A stretch of DNA of 64,000 nt from Blastomonas sp. SL216 (GCA_026625625.1 CP113055.1:3145001-3209000); one strand, 5' to 3'. Counted from the stretch's first letter, positions 9,971 to 18,887 are shown. Program-made: numbers and translations. The notes: a model not told the origin generated them from the sequence alone.

Positions 9971-10213
9971 TGTCTTGTCCTTCATTGACACGCCAGGTCT
10001 TGCCCGGCGTCGCAGCCGGTCTAGTGCCCCGCACCCGACCCTAAGCTGAACGAAAGATGCGGCAAATCGACAGAATCCATCCGTTCGTCGAAACAATATG
10101 ACTTTCTGTTCAGCTTCGCGCGGTGCGCGCCTGCCCGTTTGCTCGCCCCGTTTCGACGGTAAAAATGCGTGACCACGCGCAACGATTTATGGACGCACCC
10201 GCGCGGCTGTTGC

Positions 10214-10897
10214 ATGGATGATGGCATGTGGCAGCTGTTCCAATTCCCCTTATGTCCGTTTTCGCGCAAAGTCCGGCTCCTGCTGGGGGAAAAGGGCATA
10301 GGCTATGAACTGGTGCGCGAATCACCCTGGGAACAGCGCGACGAATTTCTCGACATGAACCCCGCCGGGCGCACCCCGGTGATGCGCCATCGCGATCGCG
10401 ACCAGACGCTGTGCGACAGCTGGGCGATCTGCGAATATTTCGAGGAAACGGTCGAAAAGAACCCGATGATCAACGGGTCCGCCGACAATCGCGCCGAAAT
10501 CCGGCGGCTGGTCGCCTGGTTCGACGAACAGTTCTTTGGCGATGTCGTCGCCCCGCTGATGCACGAACGCATGCGCAAGCGCCTGATCTATCGCCAGCCG
10601 CCCGATGGCCGCGTGCTGCGCGAGGCGATGCGGCTCGCTAATACCCATCTCGATTATATCGACTATCTGCTCGACCATCACGCGTGGATCGCGGGCGCGA
10701 CGATGAGCCTGGCGGACCTGGCGGCTGCCGCGCATATCTCGATCGCCGATTATCTGGGCGGCATCGACTGGCTGGCGCATGCGCAGACCGCCGACTGGTA
10801 CCGGAAGTTCAAATCCCGGCCCTCCTTTCGTCCGCTGCTGGCCGAACGGATGGAAGTGATCAAGCCACCGGCGCATTACGAGGAAGCGGATTTCTGA
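10214..10897 (+). CDS. Glutathione S-transferase family protein
   Basis: The product is 227 aa. The N-terminal thioredoxin-like domain contains FPLCPFSRKVRLLLGEKG with the CPFS motif, and NPAGRTPVM, the cis-Pro glutathione-binding loop, near residue 55. An all-helical domain follows, with the typical MSLADLAAAAHISIADYLGG near residue 170. Such enzymes conjugate or reduce electrophiles using glutathione in the cytoplasm; the CPFS Cys suggests possible thiol-transfer chemistry. The start could instead be ATG 10226; neither has a strong ribosome site. It stands alone, divergent from the barrel gene. Confidence 0.9.
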   Translation: MDDGMWQLFQFPLCPFSRKVRLLLGEKGIGYELVRESPWEQRDEFLDMNPAGRTPVMRHRDRDQTLCDSWAICEYFEETVEKNPMINGSADNRAEIRRLVAWFDEQFFGDVVAPLMHERMRKRLIYRQPPDGRVLREAMRLANTHLDYIDYLLDHHAWIAGATMSLADLAAAAHISIADYLGGIDWLAHAQTADWYRKFKSRPSFRPLLAERMEVIKPPAHYEEADF

Positions 10898-11032
10898 TTC
10901 GCCTCCGACCGCTTGAGCATCAGCCGGCGGGGACAGAGTTGCACCGGAATGGTGTTTTCATCCAATTACTCAACGCATTTTAAATGTTACTCTTTGGGCT
11001 TGAAGTGATTCTCACGCACAAAGGGGGCTTTC

Positions 11033-11401
11033 GTGCGCGGCATTGGCTTGACCCTGTTGACGTTGCTGGCGGGCCTGCCCCTTGTGGGCGGCTGCACCAT
11101 CGTCCGGGTGGAAGGCGCTAGCCCGGCCACCAGCGTGCATTTCGGCGTGCTGCGCCTTGCCCCCGCAACGCCCGATTCGATGATCTCGGTCGATGCCACC
11201 GGTATCGGGCTGGTGCCGGGCATGTCGGGCGCGACGCTGGGCTTTGCGCGCAGCCGCATGGTGTTCCTCAACGATTTGTCCCGCTGCCGTCTGGTGATCT
11301 TCGAGACCGGCAACGACCCGCAATCACGCGCCTTCTGGGCCGAGGCGATCAGCGACGTGCAACAGGCCTGCAATCAGGGGGAGATGAAGGATGGGCGGTA
11401 A
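11033..11401 (+). CDS. Small lipoprotein of unknown function
   Basis: The product is 122 aa. It starts at a GTG preceded by AAGGGGG. The N-terminal hydrophobic stretch ends in LVGGC, a lipobox, so the mature protein should be lipid-anchored from Cys21. The rest is short with two further Cys (RCRLVIF and QQACNQGE) that may form a disulfide. It overlaps the next lipoprotein gene by 11 bases, so the two are translated together. No family is recognised. Confidence 0.75.
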   Translation: MRGIGLTLLTLLAGLPLVGGCTIVRVEGASPATSVHFGVLRLAPATPDSMISVDATGIGLVPGMSGATLGFARSRMVFLNDLSRCRLVIFETGNDPQSRAFWAEAISDVQQACNQGEMKDGR

Positions 11402-12356
11402 GGCAAGGATCGGTGCGGCATGGATCGCGCTCTCGGCAAGTATGCTAGCGGGCGGGTGCTACCCGATGGAGCAGGCGTCGCTTGTTTATTCCTCGCGCCA
11501 GCAAATGGGGGTCAATGTTACGGCGGGCACCTCCGATTCTCCGGGCATGGATGTTGTCATCGGCTACAAGGGGCTCGATGTGGCCATGGTACCGGTCGCC
11601 GTGGCAAAACACTGCAAGCATGAAACACCTGCCAATTGCGTCCAGGGCAATTACGACATGAAGATCATCGCGGGCCGACGCAATGAGAGCACCGGTACCG
11701 ATGATCTGCAGGCTGCCATCGCCAATCTGAACGCATTGATTTCTGACAAATCTGCGTTGCTTCGCGGACAGCAAGGCAATCTTGCTACATTGCAGAAGAC
11801 CATCTCGGACAGAGGAACGTTCTATGAAATAGAGAACGAAATTAATCGGATCGATGCGCTGAAAAAAAGTACGCCTGCAGATCAGGTTGAGGCTCTCGAT
11901 GGCTACGAAAAGCAGATCGGCCTGAAGCGTTCAGAGCAGGGGCAGTTTGCTTATGCCAAGGATGAAAACCTCACGGAACTGCAGAAGACGGCAGATGGCT
12001 TGCGGAAGAATATTGACAGTTTGACCACTGAGATCGGGCAGAACAAGGATAGTTTGAGCGAGAAGCTTCTGGCAGTGCAGATGGAGTCGGTTGGTACCCG
12101 CGACGATGCGCTTTCTGTTTATGGCACGTTCGATGGTGGATCGGTCGGCAACAGGGATGGTGCAAAGCTCAGTGTAGGCAAAGTGTTTGCAACAGGCATT
12201 GCGGCCCAATTCCTGTCGGAAACGGCGGGAATTTCGGATTGCCTAGCCAAGCTGGCGATTTTGGCTGAAAGCGTGGCGGAAGGGGCAGCCAGGAGTGCCT
12301 ATGTGAGCGACACAAGAAAACTGTGCGAGATGAAGCACGCAGGCCAAGCGCATTGA
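11391..12356 (+). CDS. Coiled-coil lipoprotein of unknown function
   Basis: The product is 321 aa. The lipobox LAGGC near residue 23 marks a lipid-anchored envelope protein. Residues about 105-230 are rich in heptad-like helix (ALISDKSALLRGQQGNLATL, IENEINRIDALKK), indicating a long coiled coil. The C-terminal part contains two Cys (ISDCLAKL and RKLCEMKH). From about 11700 the base composition is clearly more AT-rich than the neighbours, which suggests later acquisition or relaxed selection. It overlaps the preceding small lipoprotein gene and probably works with it. Function unknown. Confidence 0.78.
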   Translation: MGGKARIGAAWIALSASMLAGGCYPMEQASLVYSSRQQMGVNVTAGTSDSPGMDVVIGYKGLDVAMVPVAVAKHCKHETPANCVQGNYDMKIIAGRRNESTGTDDLQAAIANLNALISDKSALLRGQQGNLATLQKTISDRGTFYEIENEINRIDALKKSTPADQVEALDGYEKQIGLKRSEQGQFAYAKDENLTELQKTADGLRKNIDSLTTEIGQNKDSLSEKLLAVQMESVGTRDDALSVYGTFDGGSVGNRDGAKLSVGKVFATGIAAQFLSETAGISDCLAKLAILAESVAEGAARSAYVSDTRKLCEMKHAGQAH

Positions 12357-12389
12357 TGCGCCTGGTCGGGTGTTATGTAGCGGCTCCGT

Positions 12390-13475
12390 TCAGGCGCTCA
12401 GCGCGATCTCGCGGCCGATCTGGTAGCGCTTCATCTTCTCGACAAAGGTGGTGCGCTGCAGCTTGACCAGGCGCGCGGCGGCGGAGACGACGCCGTTGGT
12501 CGATTCGAGCGCCTCGATCAGCACGCGGCGTTCCTCGTTCTGCAGGTGCTCGCGCAGATCGATCGGCTTGCCGAAGGTCGGCGTGACCGGCTGGATGATG
12601 GCGGGCTGGGCGTGGACTGGCTGAGCGGGCGCCATCGTCACGACATTGGCGGGCATGGCAACGCCGATCGGCGCGGACATTTCCGGACGGGCCGAGCGGA
12701 TCGGGCGCAGCAGCATCGCCATCTGGTCGGTGCCTACTTCCATGCCTTGGAAGAACACGGCGGCGCGCTCAACCAGATTCTTGAGCTCGCGGACATTGCC
12801 CGGCCAGTCATGCGCCATCAGGATGGCCATTGCCTCTTCGGTGAACACCGGCGGGTTGTCGGCTGCAAAGCCGCGCGACAGGAAATGCTCGACCAGCATC
12901 GGAATGTCCTCGATCCGCTCGGCCAGCGCGGGCAGCTCGATCGGCAGGACGTTGAGGCGGTAGAACAAGTCAGCGCGGAACCGGCCTTGCCCGATCGCGC
13001 TTTCCAGGCATTGATGGGTTGCCGCGATGAGGCGGACATCGACGCGGACGTCGTCGTTGCTGCCGATGCGGCGGACCTTGTGGTCTTCCAGCACGCGCAG
13101 CAGGCGGACCTGCATGTCGAGCGGCATTTCGCCGATTTCGTCGAGGAACAGGGTGCCGTTATTGGCCGATTCGAAATGGCCGATGCGGCGCGCGATCGCG
13201 CCGGTGAAGCTGCCCTTTTCATGGCCGAACAGTTCGGATTCGATCAGCTCGCGGGGAATGGCGCCGCTGTTGACCGCGATGAACGGGGCGGCGGCACGTT
13301 CGGACGCGCGGTGCAGCGCCTGCGCCACCAGCTCCTTGCCGGTTCCCGACGGGCCGGTGATCAGCACCGATGCACTGGTCTGCGCCGCAAAGCGCACCAG
13401 ACCACGGATTTCCCGGATCGCCAGGCTGTTGCCCACGATCAGGTCGGCCATTGCCAGTCCGTCGAGCTGTTCCAT
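12390..13475 (-). CDS. Sigma-54-dependent transcriptional activator, no receiver domain
   Basis: The product is 361 aa. It is an AAA+ activator that opens sigma-54 promoters. Walker A is GPSGTGKE (residues 41-48). The sigma-54 contact loop reads GSFTGA (88-93) instead of the canonical GAFTGA. Walker B is in TLFLDEIGE. A Fis-type helix-turn-helix ends the protein (VVSAAARLVKLQRTTFVEKM). The AAA+ domain starts almost at residue 1, so there is no room for a receiver or sensor domain; control must come from partners or expression level. FlbD-like flagellar regulators are a possible relationship, but no flagellar gene is nearby. A near-consensus CtrA box lies upstream. Confidence 0.92.
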   Translation of the reverse strand: MEQLDGLAMADLIVGNSLAIREIRGLVRFAAQTSASVLITGPSGTGKELVAQALHRASERAAAPFIAVNSGAIPRELIESELFGHEKGSFTGAIARRIGHFESANNGTLFLDEIGEMPLDMQVRLLRVLEDHKVRRIGSNDDVRVDVRLIAATHQCLESAIGQGRFRADLFYRLNVLPIELPALAERIEDIPMLVEHFLSRGFAADNPPVFTEEAMAILMAHDWPGNVRELKNLVERAAVFFQGMEVGTDQMAMLLRPIRSARPEMSAPIGVAMPANVVTMAPAQPVHAQPAIIQPVTPTFGKPIDLREHLQNEERRVLIEALESTNGVVSAAARLVKLQRTTFVEKMKRYQIGREIALSA

Positions 13476-13541
13476 TATGCTTGCCCCATTTCGTTACCAG
13501 CGGTGCTTACCGCGACTAGTTAACGATTTAGGGGTCATTCG

Positions 13542-13556
13542 TTAACGATGGGTAAA
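13542..13556. promoter_or_regulatory. Possible CtrA box upstream of the sigma-54 activator
   Basis: TTAA-N7-TAAA on the plus strand reads TTTA-N7-TTAAC on the minus strand, one mismatch from the CtrA consensus TTAA-N7-TTAAC. A second GTTAACGAT half-site lies 22 bases away (13519-13527). Both lie 45-80 bases before the activator start. CtrA control is inferred only from the motif. Confidence 0.35.
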
Positions 13557-13647
13557 GCCGTCAGATCAGGTGACAGTTTTCGCCAAATATTTGACATGCT
13601 GTGGAAAAATCATGTCCCGATATGGGGCTGGCCGCAAACCGGGTGAT

Positions 13648-14397
13648 TCAGCGCTTCTCTGCGGGACGCGCGAGGTTGAAGCAATGCTCGAAATCAATGC
13701 CGCCGTCCTGGTCAGCTCCATCATCGCTGGCGTCGCGCGCCTTTTCTGCCGCAATGGCGGTCTCGCGCGTCTCGATCAGCCTGGCATCGGCTTCGTTGCC
13801 GCTCAGCCCTTCATCGCGCATTTCGTCACGCGCCCGCGATTCGAGCACGCTGGCCAGCGTCTGGAGGTCGCGCGCGGTGTTCGAATCACCCTCGCGGCGC
13901 TTCACCTCTTCATAGGCGAGCTGCACATAGACCGCGCATTGCAGCATAGAGGGCGGCGGCGGCAGCGGCACCGCGGCGTCCAGCTTGGCCAGGCACGGCT
14001 CCATGATGGCATCGACAACGCCCGCCGGATCGTTCGATTGCGCCGCATCCTGCTGCAATTGCTGGACGATCTGCCACAGCGCCGCGCCAATCGCTTGCTC
14101 GCTGGAGGCGGTTTCGGTGACGATCCGCTCTGCAGTGCGGACAAAATAGCTGCGGCCCCGGCTCACCAGAGTGGGGTAGCCGAGCGCCGACGTCACGCCG
14201 CGTTCCTGTTCGGACGCCACGATCGCAAAGGCTGCAGCGCAGGTCAGGTCGTCGCGCTGCGCTTGAGTGAGCGCGGGCGGCGCCATGGCCGGAATGGCCG
14301 GCGAGGCGACGGCTTGTGCGGCGAGCAACAGGGCAGCAAGGCTGGTCATGGCTGTGCTTATGCTGGGGGCTTGGCTGCCTGTCACCTGCTTTTGCAT
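13648..14397 (-). CDS. Exported protein of unknown function
   Basis: The product is 249 aa from ATG 14397. A hydrophobic segment (MTSLAALLLAAQAVASPAIP) near residues 17-36 is a signal peptide; starting at that inner ATG (14349) is equally plausible. The mature part is helical with three Cys (LTCAAAF, EPCLAKL, MLQCAVYV) plus FEHCFNL near the end, and an acidic C-terminal region. It is divergent from lnt, with 79 bases between. No family is recognised. Confidence 0.72.
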   Translation of the reverse strand: MQKQVTGSQAPSISTAMTSLAALLLAAQAVASPAIPAMAPPALTQAQRDDLTCAAAFAIVASEQERGVTSALGYPTLVSRGRSYFVRTAERIVTETASSEQAIGAALWQIVQQLQQDAAQSNDPAGVVDAIMEPCLAKLDAAVPLPPPPSMLQCAVYVQLAYEEVKRREGDSNTARDLQTLASVLESRARDEMRDEGLSGNEADARLIETRETAIAAEKARDASDDGADQDGGIDFEHCFNLARPAEKR

Positions 14398-14476
14398 CGA
14401 AAAGCCGCCATAGTGTGACAGGCGCGTTGCAACCCCGATTGTCAGGCCGCGCGGGCACGGGCATAGGGTCGGGCAG

Positions 14477-16012
14477 ATGATCCAGCGCTTTCCCAAATGG
14501 CTCGCCCTGCTGGCGGGCGGCCTTTCCGCCACCGGCTTTGCGCCGCTGAACCTGTGGCCGGTGACGCTGGGCTGCATGGCCCTGCTGATCCATCTGATCG
14601 CGATCGCGCCCAACCGCCGGGCTGCCTTTGCGCGCGGCTGGATGTTCGGCCTGGGCCAGTTCACCATCGGGCTGAACTGGATCGCGATTGCCTTTACCTA
14701 TCAGGATGCGATGCCGGCCTGGCTGGGCTGGGTCGCGGTGGTCGGGCTGTCCTGCTATCTCGCGCTCTTCCCGGCGCTGGCGACTCTGGCCGTCCATATG
14801 CTGTTCGCCCGTGATGGCGCGCGGCCGACCGCGCCATTCATCCTGGGCTTTGCCGCGCTGTGGCTGGTCACCGAATGGATGCGCGCCTGGGTGTTTACCG
14901 GCTTTGCCTGGAACCCGCTCGGCGTCGTCGCGCTCGATGCGGGATGGGCCGCGCGGCTGGTCGGCACCTATGGGCTGGGTGCGCTGGTGATGCTGGCATC
15001 GGGCGCGCTGCTGCTGGTGGCGCACAGGCAGTGGAAGCCCGGGCTCGGGCTGCTCGCAGGGGTCGCGCTGGCCAGCCTGGCGGGATGGGCGGTTGCCCCC
15101 GCGCCTGCCGGCCTCACCAAAACGCCGCTCACCGTGGTGCAGCCGAACAACGACCAGTCGGACAAATATGATCCGCAAGAGGCGATGCGCAACTTTGCCC
15201 GGCTGGTTGACCAGACCGTCGACCGCAAGGCCCCGCGCGGGCGACTGGTCTTCTGGCCGGAGGCGGCGACCGAGGATTTTGTCGAGGACGGCTATCCCCG
15301 CCGCTTCTATTATCCTGAAACCGCTGCCGGTGTCCGCGCACGGTTGACCCGTCCGATCAACGATGGCGATCTGCTGGTGACCGGCGGGGCGAAGCTGGAT
15401 TTTGACAATCAGGGCCAGGCCATCGCCGCGGCCAACAGCGTGTTCGTCTTCAGCAGCCAGGGCGAGATACTGGGCAGCTATGACAAGAGCCATCTGGTGC
15501 CCGGCGGTGAGTATCTGCCCTATGAAGAGCTGCTGGGGCCATTGGGCCTGTCGCGGCTGGTGCCGGGAACGCTGGGCTTCACCCCGGGGCCGGGGGCGCA
15601 GACCATCGATCTTGGCCGGTTCGGGCGGATGGGGCTGCAGATCTGCTACGAAATCGTGTTCTCGGGCGAAGTGGCTGATCGCGCCCAGCGGCCAGGCTTC
15701 ATCTTCAACCCCAGCAACGATGCCTGGTTCGGCCCCTGGGGCCCGCCCCAGCATCTGGCGCAGGCGCGGATGCGCGCGCTGGAGGAAGGCGTGCCAGTCA
15801 TCCGCTCCACCCCCACCGGCATATCGGCGGTGATCGATGCCGATGGCCGGTTGCTCCAGTCCATCGCGCACCACAAGGCGGGGCATATCGATGCGCTGAT
15901 GCCCAAGGCGCATGGTCCCACACCCTTTGCGCTCTGGGGCAATCTGCTGCCGCTTGGCCTTGCCGCGCTGCTGATGCTGTTCGCGGTTGCACTGCGTGCA
16001 TTCCGCCGTTAA
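14477..16012 (+). CDS. lnt: Apolipoprotein N-acyltransferase
   Basis: The product is 511 aa, the normal size. This inner-membrane enzyme adds the third acyl chain to the N-terminal Cys of lipoproteins, so it would process the lipoproteins encoded nearby. The first half is a run of membrane helices. The second half is a nitrilase-type domain with the expected triad: Glu in FWPEAATE (near 261), Lys in SYDKSHLVPGGEY (near 336) and Cys in LQICYEI (near 390). Hydrophobic residues close the C terminus. It precedes metK by 74 bases; the region between carries a palindrome. Confidence 0.96.
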   Translation: MIQRFPKWLALLAGGLSATGFAPLNLWPVTLGCMALLIHLIAIAPNRRAAFARGWMFGLGQFTIGLNWIAIAFTYQDAMPAWLGWVAVVGLSCYLALFPALATLAVHMLFARDGARPTAPFILGFAALWLVTEWMRAWVFTGFAWNPLGVVALDAGWAARLVGTYGLGALVMLASGALLLVAHRQWKPGLGLLAGVALASLAGWAVAPAPAGLTKTPLTVVQPNNDQSDKYDPQEAMRNFARLVDQTVDRKAPRGRLVFWPEAATEDFVEDGYPRRFYYPETAAGVRARLTRPINDGDLLVTGGAKLDFDNQGQAIAAANSVFVFSSQGEILGSYDKSHLVPGGEYLPYEELLGPLGLSRLVPGTLGFTPGPGAQTIDLGRFGRMGLQICYEIVFSGEVADRAQRPGFIFNPSNDAWFGPWGPPQHLAQARMRALEEGVPVIRSTPTGISAVIDADGRLLQSIAHHKAGHIDALMPKAHGPTPFALWGNLLPLGLAALLMLFAVALRAFRR

Positions 16013-16020
16013 GGGCCGTG

Positions 16021-16040
16021 ATATAAGGAAATCTTTATAT
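16021..16040. promoter_or_regulatory. Palindromic operator candidate upstream of metK
   Basis: The 20-bp sequence ATATAAGGAAATCTTTATAT is an imperfect palindrome (8 of 10 positions symmetric) in otherwise GC-rich DNA, 46 bases before metK. Its AT-rich ATATAA-N8-TTATAT form resembles sites reported for ArsR-family regulators of the SAM/SAH cycle (SahR type) in proteobacteria. That identity is recalled from the family, not tested here. A GC-rich hairpin (CGGGG/CCCCG) follows before the start codon. Confidence 0.5.
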
Positions 16041-16086
16041 GTGCCTGCGGGGCGGTTCCCCGTGGGCCTCAGCAAGAAGGCGACCC

Positions 16087-17304
16087 ATGCGCAAGAGCTT
16101 CCTCTTTACCTCCGAATCGGTCAGCGAAGGCCATCCCGACAAGGTTGCAGACCAGATTTCCGACTCGGTCGTCGATCTGTTCCTGTCCAAGGACCCCTAT
16201 GCGCGCGTCGCCTGCGAAACGCTGACCACCACGCAGCGCGTCGTGCTGGCCGGTGAAATCCGCTGCAAGGGCGTGTACGAAAATGGTGAATGGGCCCCCG
16301 GCGCGCTGGAAGAAATCGAAAAGACCGTCCGCGCGACCGTGAAGCGCATCGGCTACGAGCAGGACGGCTTCCACTGGGAAACCTTCAGCTTCGAAAACCA
16401 CCTGCACGGCCAGTCGGCTGAAATCGCGCAGGGCGTCGATGCCAAGGACAACAAGGACGAAGGCGCCGGCGACCAGGGCATCATGTTCGGCTATGCCTCG
16501 GACGAGACCGAAGACCTGATGCCCGCCACGCTCGACTATTCGCACAAGATTCTCGAGCGCATGGCTGCCGACCGTCACAACAAGGTCGTCGATTTCCTCG
16601 AGCCCGACGCCAAGAGCCAGGTGACGCTCGCCTATGAAGACGAAAAGCCGGTGCGCGCCACCGCTCTGGTCGTCTCCACCCAGCACGCTGCCGACTATTA
16701 CTGGCATGAAGGCCAGGGCGATGCCGACAAGTATCAGAAGCTGTACGACTATGTCGTCGGCGTGATGCACGACGTTCTGCCCAAGGGTTTCATCACCGAC
16801 GAAACCAAGATCTACGTCAACCCGACCGGTCGTTTCGAAATCGGTGGTCCTGACGGCGATGCCGGTGTGACCGGCCGCAAGATCATCGTCGACACCTATG
16901 GCGGCGCTTCGCCCCATGGCGGCGGCGCTTTCTCGGGCAAGGACCCGACCAAGGTCGACCGTTCGGCTGCCTATATCAGCCGCTACATGGCCAAGAACAT
17001 CGTTGCAGCAGGCCTTGCGCGTCGCTGCACCATCCAGCTGTCCTACGCCATCGGTATTGCCGAGCCGCTGTCGCTCTATGTCGACACCCACGGCACCGGA
17101 ACGATCGCCGACGACAAGATCGAGGCGGTTCTGCCGCAGCTCGTGCGTCTGACGCCGCGCGGCATCCGCGAGCATCTGGGCCTCAACAAGCCGATCTATC
17201 AGAAGTCGGCGGCGTACGGTCACTTCGGCCGCAAGCCCGAAGGCGACTTCTTCCCCTGGGAGAAGACCGATCTGGCCGAAAAGCTAAAGGCGGCTCTCGC
17301 CTGA
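16087..17304 (+). CDS. metK: S-adenosylmethionine synthetase
   Basis: The product is 405 aa. It makes SAM from methionine and ATP in the cytoplasm. The family motifs are visible: [14 protein letters not shown] near residue 13, [12 protein letters not shown] near 130, and [19 protein letters not shown] near 280. The start at 16087 ([11 protein letters not shown]) has AGAAGG upstream. Length is slightly above the Escherichia coli enzyme, as is common in alphaproteobacteria. A palindromic operator candidate precedes it and a clear terminator follows, so it is a single-gene unit. Confidence 0.97.
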   Translation: MRKSFLFTSESVSEGHPDKVADQISDSVVDLFLSKDPYARVACETLTTTQRVVLAGEIRCKGVYENGEWAPGALEEIEKTVRATVKRIGYEQDGFHWETFSFENHLHGQSAEIAQGVDAKDNKDEGAGDQGIMFGYASDETEDLMPATLDYSHKILERMAADRHNKVVDFLEPDAKSQVTLAYEDEKPVRATALVVSTQHAADYYWHEGQGDADKYQKLYDYVVGVMHDVLPKGFITDETKIYVNPTGRFEIGGPDGDAGVTGRKIIVDTYGGASPHGGGAFSGKDPTKVDRSAAYISRYMAKNIVAAGLARRCTIQLSYAIGIAEPLSLYVDTHGTGTIADDKIEAVLPQLVRLTPRGIREHLGLNKPIYQKSAAYGHFGRKPEGDFFPWEKTDLAEKLKAALA

Positions 17305-17325
17305 TCCCCAAGGATCGCTGAAACA

Positions 17326-17367
17326 CAAAAAGGCCGGGTGATCATCGCGATGACCCGGCCTTTTTTG
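17326..17367 (+). terminator. Rho-independent terminator of metK
   Basis: AGGCCGGGT and ACCCGGCCT form a perfect stem around a 13-base loop, flanked by a run of A before and TTTTTT after. It lies 22 bases after the metK stop. The A run means it may also serve the convergent minus-strand gene. Confidence 0.9.
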
Positions 17368-17410
17368 TTGCCGGTTGCTCAAGCAGAGCCACCTTGCCCA
17401 GCGGCCAGCG

Positions 17411-17815
17411 TCACATGGTGCATCGCAGCCAGTAGGTGCGCTTGCCGTAGACCAGCGTGCCGACATGGCTTGGTCCATTGCCCGACGCGTTGGCGCGCGT
17501 GACCGGCACCGGACGAAGGCGCAGCAGGCCCGCCTCGCTGCCCTTGGCATCGAGCAGGACGATCCTGACCAGCGATGGCGAGGCCATTGTCTGTCGCCAT
17601 CCCCAGCGTGCCAGGTCGCGTTTGCCCTGACGGACGCTCAGCTGGTCAAAGGCCATGGTCGAGCCCACCAGTGCGGACACCTCAGGGGTGTCGCGACGGC
17701 CCGAACATTCCAGATTCATTGTCGCAAAAGCCGGGCAGGAGGTCATGGCCAGCCATCCCAGCGCCAAGGCCGAGGCCGTCTTGAGCAAGCGGGGAGAGGC
17801 GGGCCGGTAGTTCAA
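17411..17815 (-). CDS. Small exported protein of unknown function
   Basis: The product is 134 aa if translation starts at the TTG at 17815, which overlaps the stop of the preceding helix-hairpin-helix gene (TTGA). An ATG at 17746 would remove most of the signal peptide (LLKTASALALGWLAM, ending CPAFA), so the upstream start is preferred. The mature part has two Cys, one near its start (NLECSG) and one at the end (YWLRCTM), likely a disulfide. No family is recognised. Confidence 0.68.
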   Translation of the reverse strand: MNYRPASPRLLKTASALALGWLAMTSCPAFATMNLECSGRRDTPEVSALVGSTMAFDQLSVRQGKRDLARWGWRQTMASPSLVRIVLLDAKGSEAGLLRLRPVPVTRANASGNGPSHVGTLVYGKRTYWLRCTM

Positions 17816-18378
17816 AGCTTGCCGAACTTCGCCTCGAACCCGGCAATATCGCCGCGCGCCAGGAAGCCTGCCTGTTCGATCCAGCCGTCGCGATCGACGC
17901 GGCCCTTGAACGTGCCGAGATACGGATCGATTTCCGCGACATCGGCAGGGGTCCAGGCGGCAATCTGGTCGTAACGGGCAACGCCCAGTTCGCCGAGCAG
18001 CGTGTTGAGCTTGGGGCCGATGCCCTTGATCTTGCGCAGGTCGTCGGGCTCGCCGACGGCAGCGGCGATGCGCGGCTTGCCGCTGGCCTGGGCCTCTGCA
18101 GCCTGGGCGGCGATCTGGGCGTCGATGTCAGCCGTGGAAAGCGGAACCGCCACAGGATCAGACGCGCCGCCAAGGGTCGGGACGATCGCGGGCGGCGCTT
18201 CGACCGCGGCATGGCCGTGATCGTGCGTGTCATGGCCATGGCCATGATCGTCATGCCCGTGTCCGGCATCGTGATGGCCTGCACCCGCGCCGCCGCTGCG
18301 CCCGACCAGCGCCCAGACGAGGATCATCACGGCGATCACCAGAGCGGCGATCAGGAAAAAGAGCTGCTGTCCATCCAT
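17812..18378 (-). CDS. Membrane-anchored helix-hairpin-helix protein with His-rich linker
   Basis: The product is 188 aa. Residues 6-26 form one membrane helix (FFLIAALVIAVMILVWALV). A His/Asp/Gly-rich segment follows (about residues 34-58, with many HGHD and HDHGH units), a likely metal-binding linker. A soluble domain from about residue 110 contains DLRKIKGIGPKLNTLLGELG and YDQIAAWT, a helix-hairpin-helix pattern like the one fused to NuoE in some alphaproteobacteria. Such motifs usually contact DNA or protein. It is upstream of, and overlaps, the small exported protein gene. Exact role unknown. Confidence 0.8.
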   Translation of the reverse strand: MDGQQLFFLIAALVIAVMILVWALVGRSGGAGAGHHDAGHGHDDHGHGHDTHDHGHAAVEAPPAIVPTLGGASDPVAVPLSTADIDAQIAAQAAEAQASGKPRIAAAVGEPDDLRKIKGIGPKLNTLLGELGVARYDQIAAWTPADVAEIDPYLGTFKGRVDRDGWIEQAGFLARGDIAGFEAKFGKL

Positions 18379-18501
18379 GGAATATCGGGGCCTTTCATCA
18401 ACACGCGGCCCGGCGCACGAGCGCCCCGGCCGCCCAAGGCCCTTACCGGGTTGAACGATTCGTGACCAGACCCGCTTTTGCAGGCCAGGGCAGTCCCGGC
18501 G

Positions 18502-18813
18502 TTACATGACGCGGTCGCGCTCGTCGTCGATCTGTTCCTGGATATCGCGTGCCAGTTCGCACGCATCATCGTTGCCGTCGTCGCACTTGCGCAGTGCCTT
18601 GTCGCGCTGGCGCTGCAGCTTGCCCAGCCGCTCCTCCGCCTTGCGCATCGCGCGACCGCGGTTCTCGTCGGCTTCGGACTGGCTGGTGGTGGCAAGATCG
18701 ACGCCCTTGGACACGATCTTGACAGGCGCGGTCACCACCGCGCCGACCGCGCTGGCGATGCAGCCGGTCAGTGCCAGCGGAGCCAGCAGGACAAAGCCAA
18801 GCGCAGTTTTCAT
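18502..18813 (-). CDS. Small charged lipoprotein of unknown function
   Basis: The product is 103 aa. The signal MKTALGFVLLAPLALTGC ends in a lipobox with Cys18. The rest is short and highly charged (KAEERLGKLQRQRDKALRKC, DIQEQIDDERDRV), predicted as helix or coiled coil, with two Cys that could pair. The start at 18813 has GGAGGG upstream; an ATG at 18849 lacks support. It lies downstream of galU on the same strand, 74 bases away. Function unknown. Confidence 0.78.
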   Translation of the reverse strand: MKTALGFVLLAPLALTGCIASAVGAVVTAPVKIVSKGVDLATTSQSEADENRGRAMRKAEERLGKLQRQRDKALRKCDDGNDDACELARDIQEQIDDERDRVM

Positions 18814-18887
18814 CGATTCGACCCTCCGACGCGCGGAACCGCGCAGCATGGGTCCTGCTATAGCCCGGCTGAGCCTGTGCTGAACCG

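Noticed and set aside
16013-16086. SAM riboswitch upstream of metK
   Set aside because: Only a 20-bp AT-rich palindrome and one short GC hairpin are present. No core of the SAM-I, SAM-II or SAM/SAH classes could be recognised in 74 bases.
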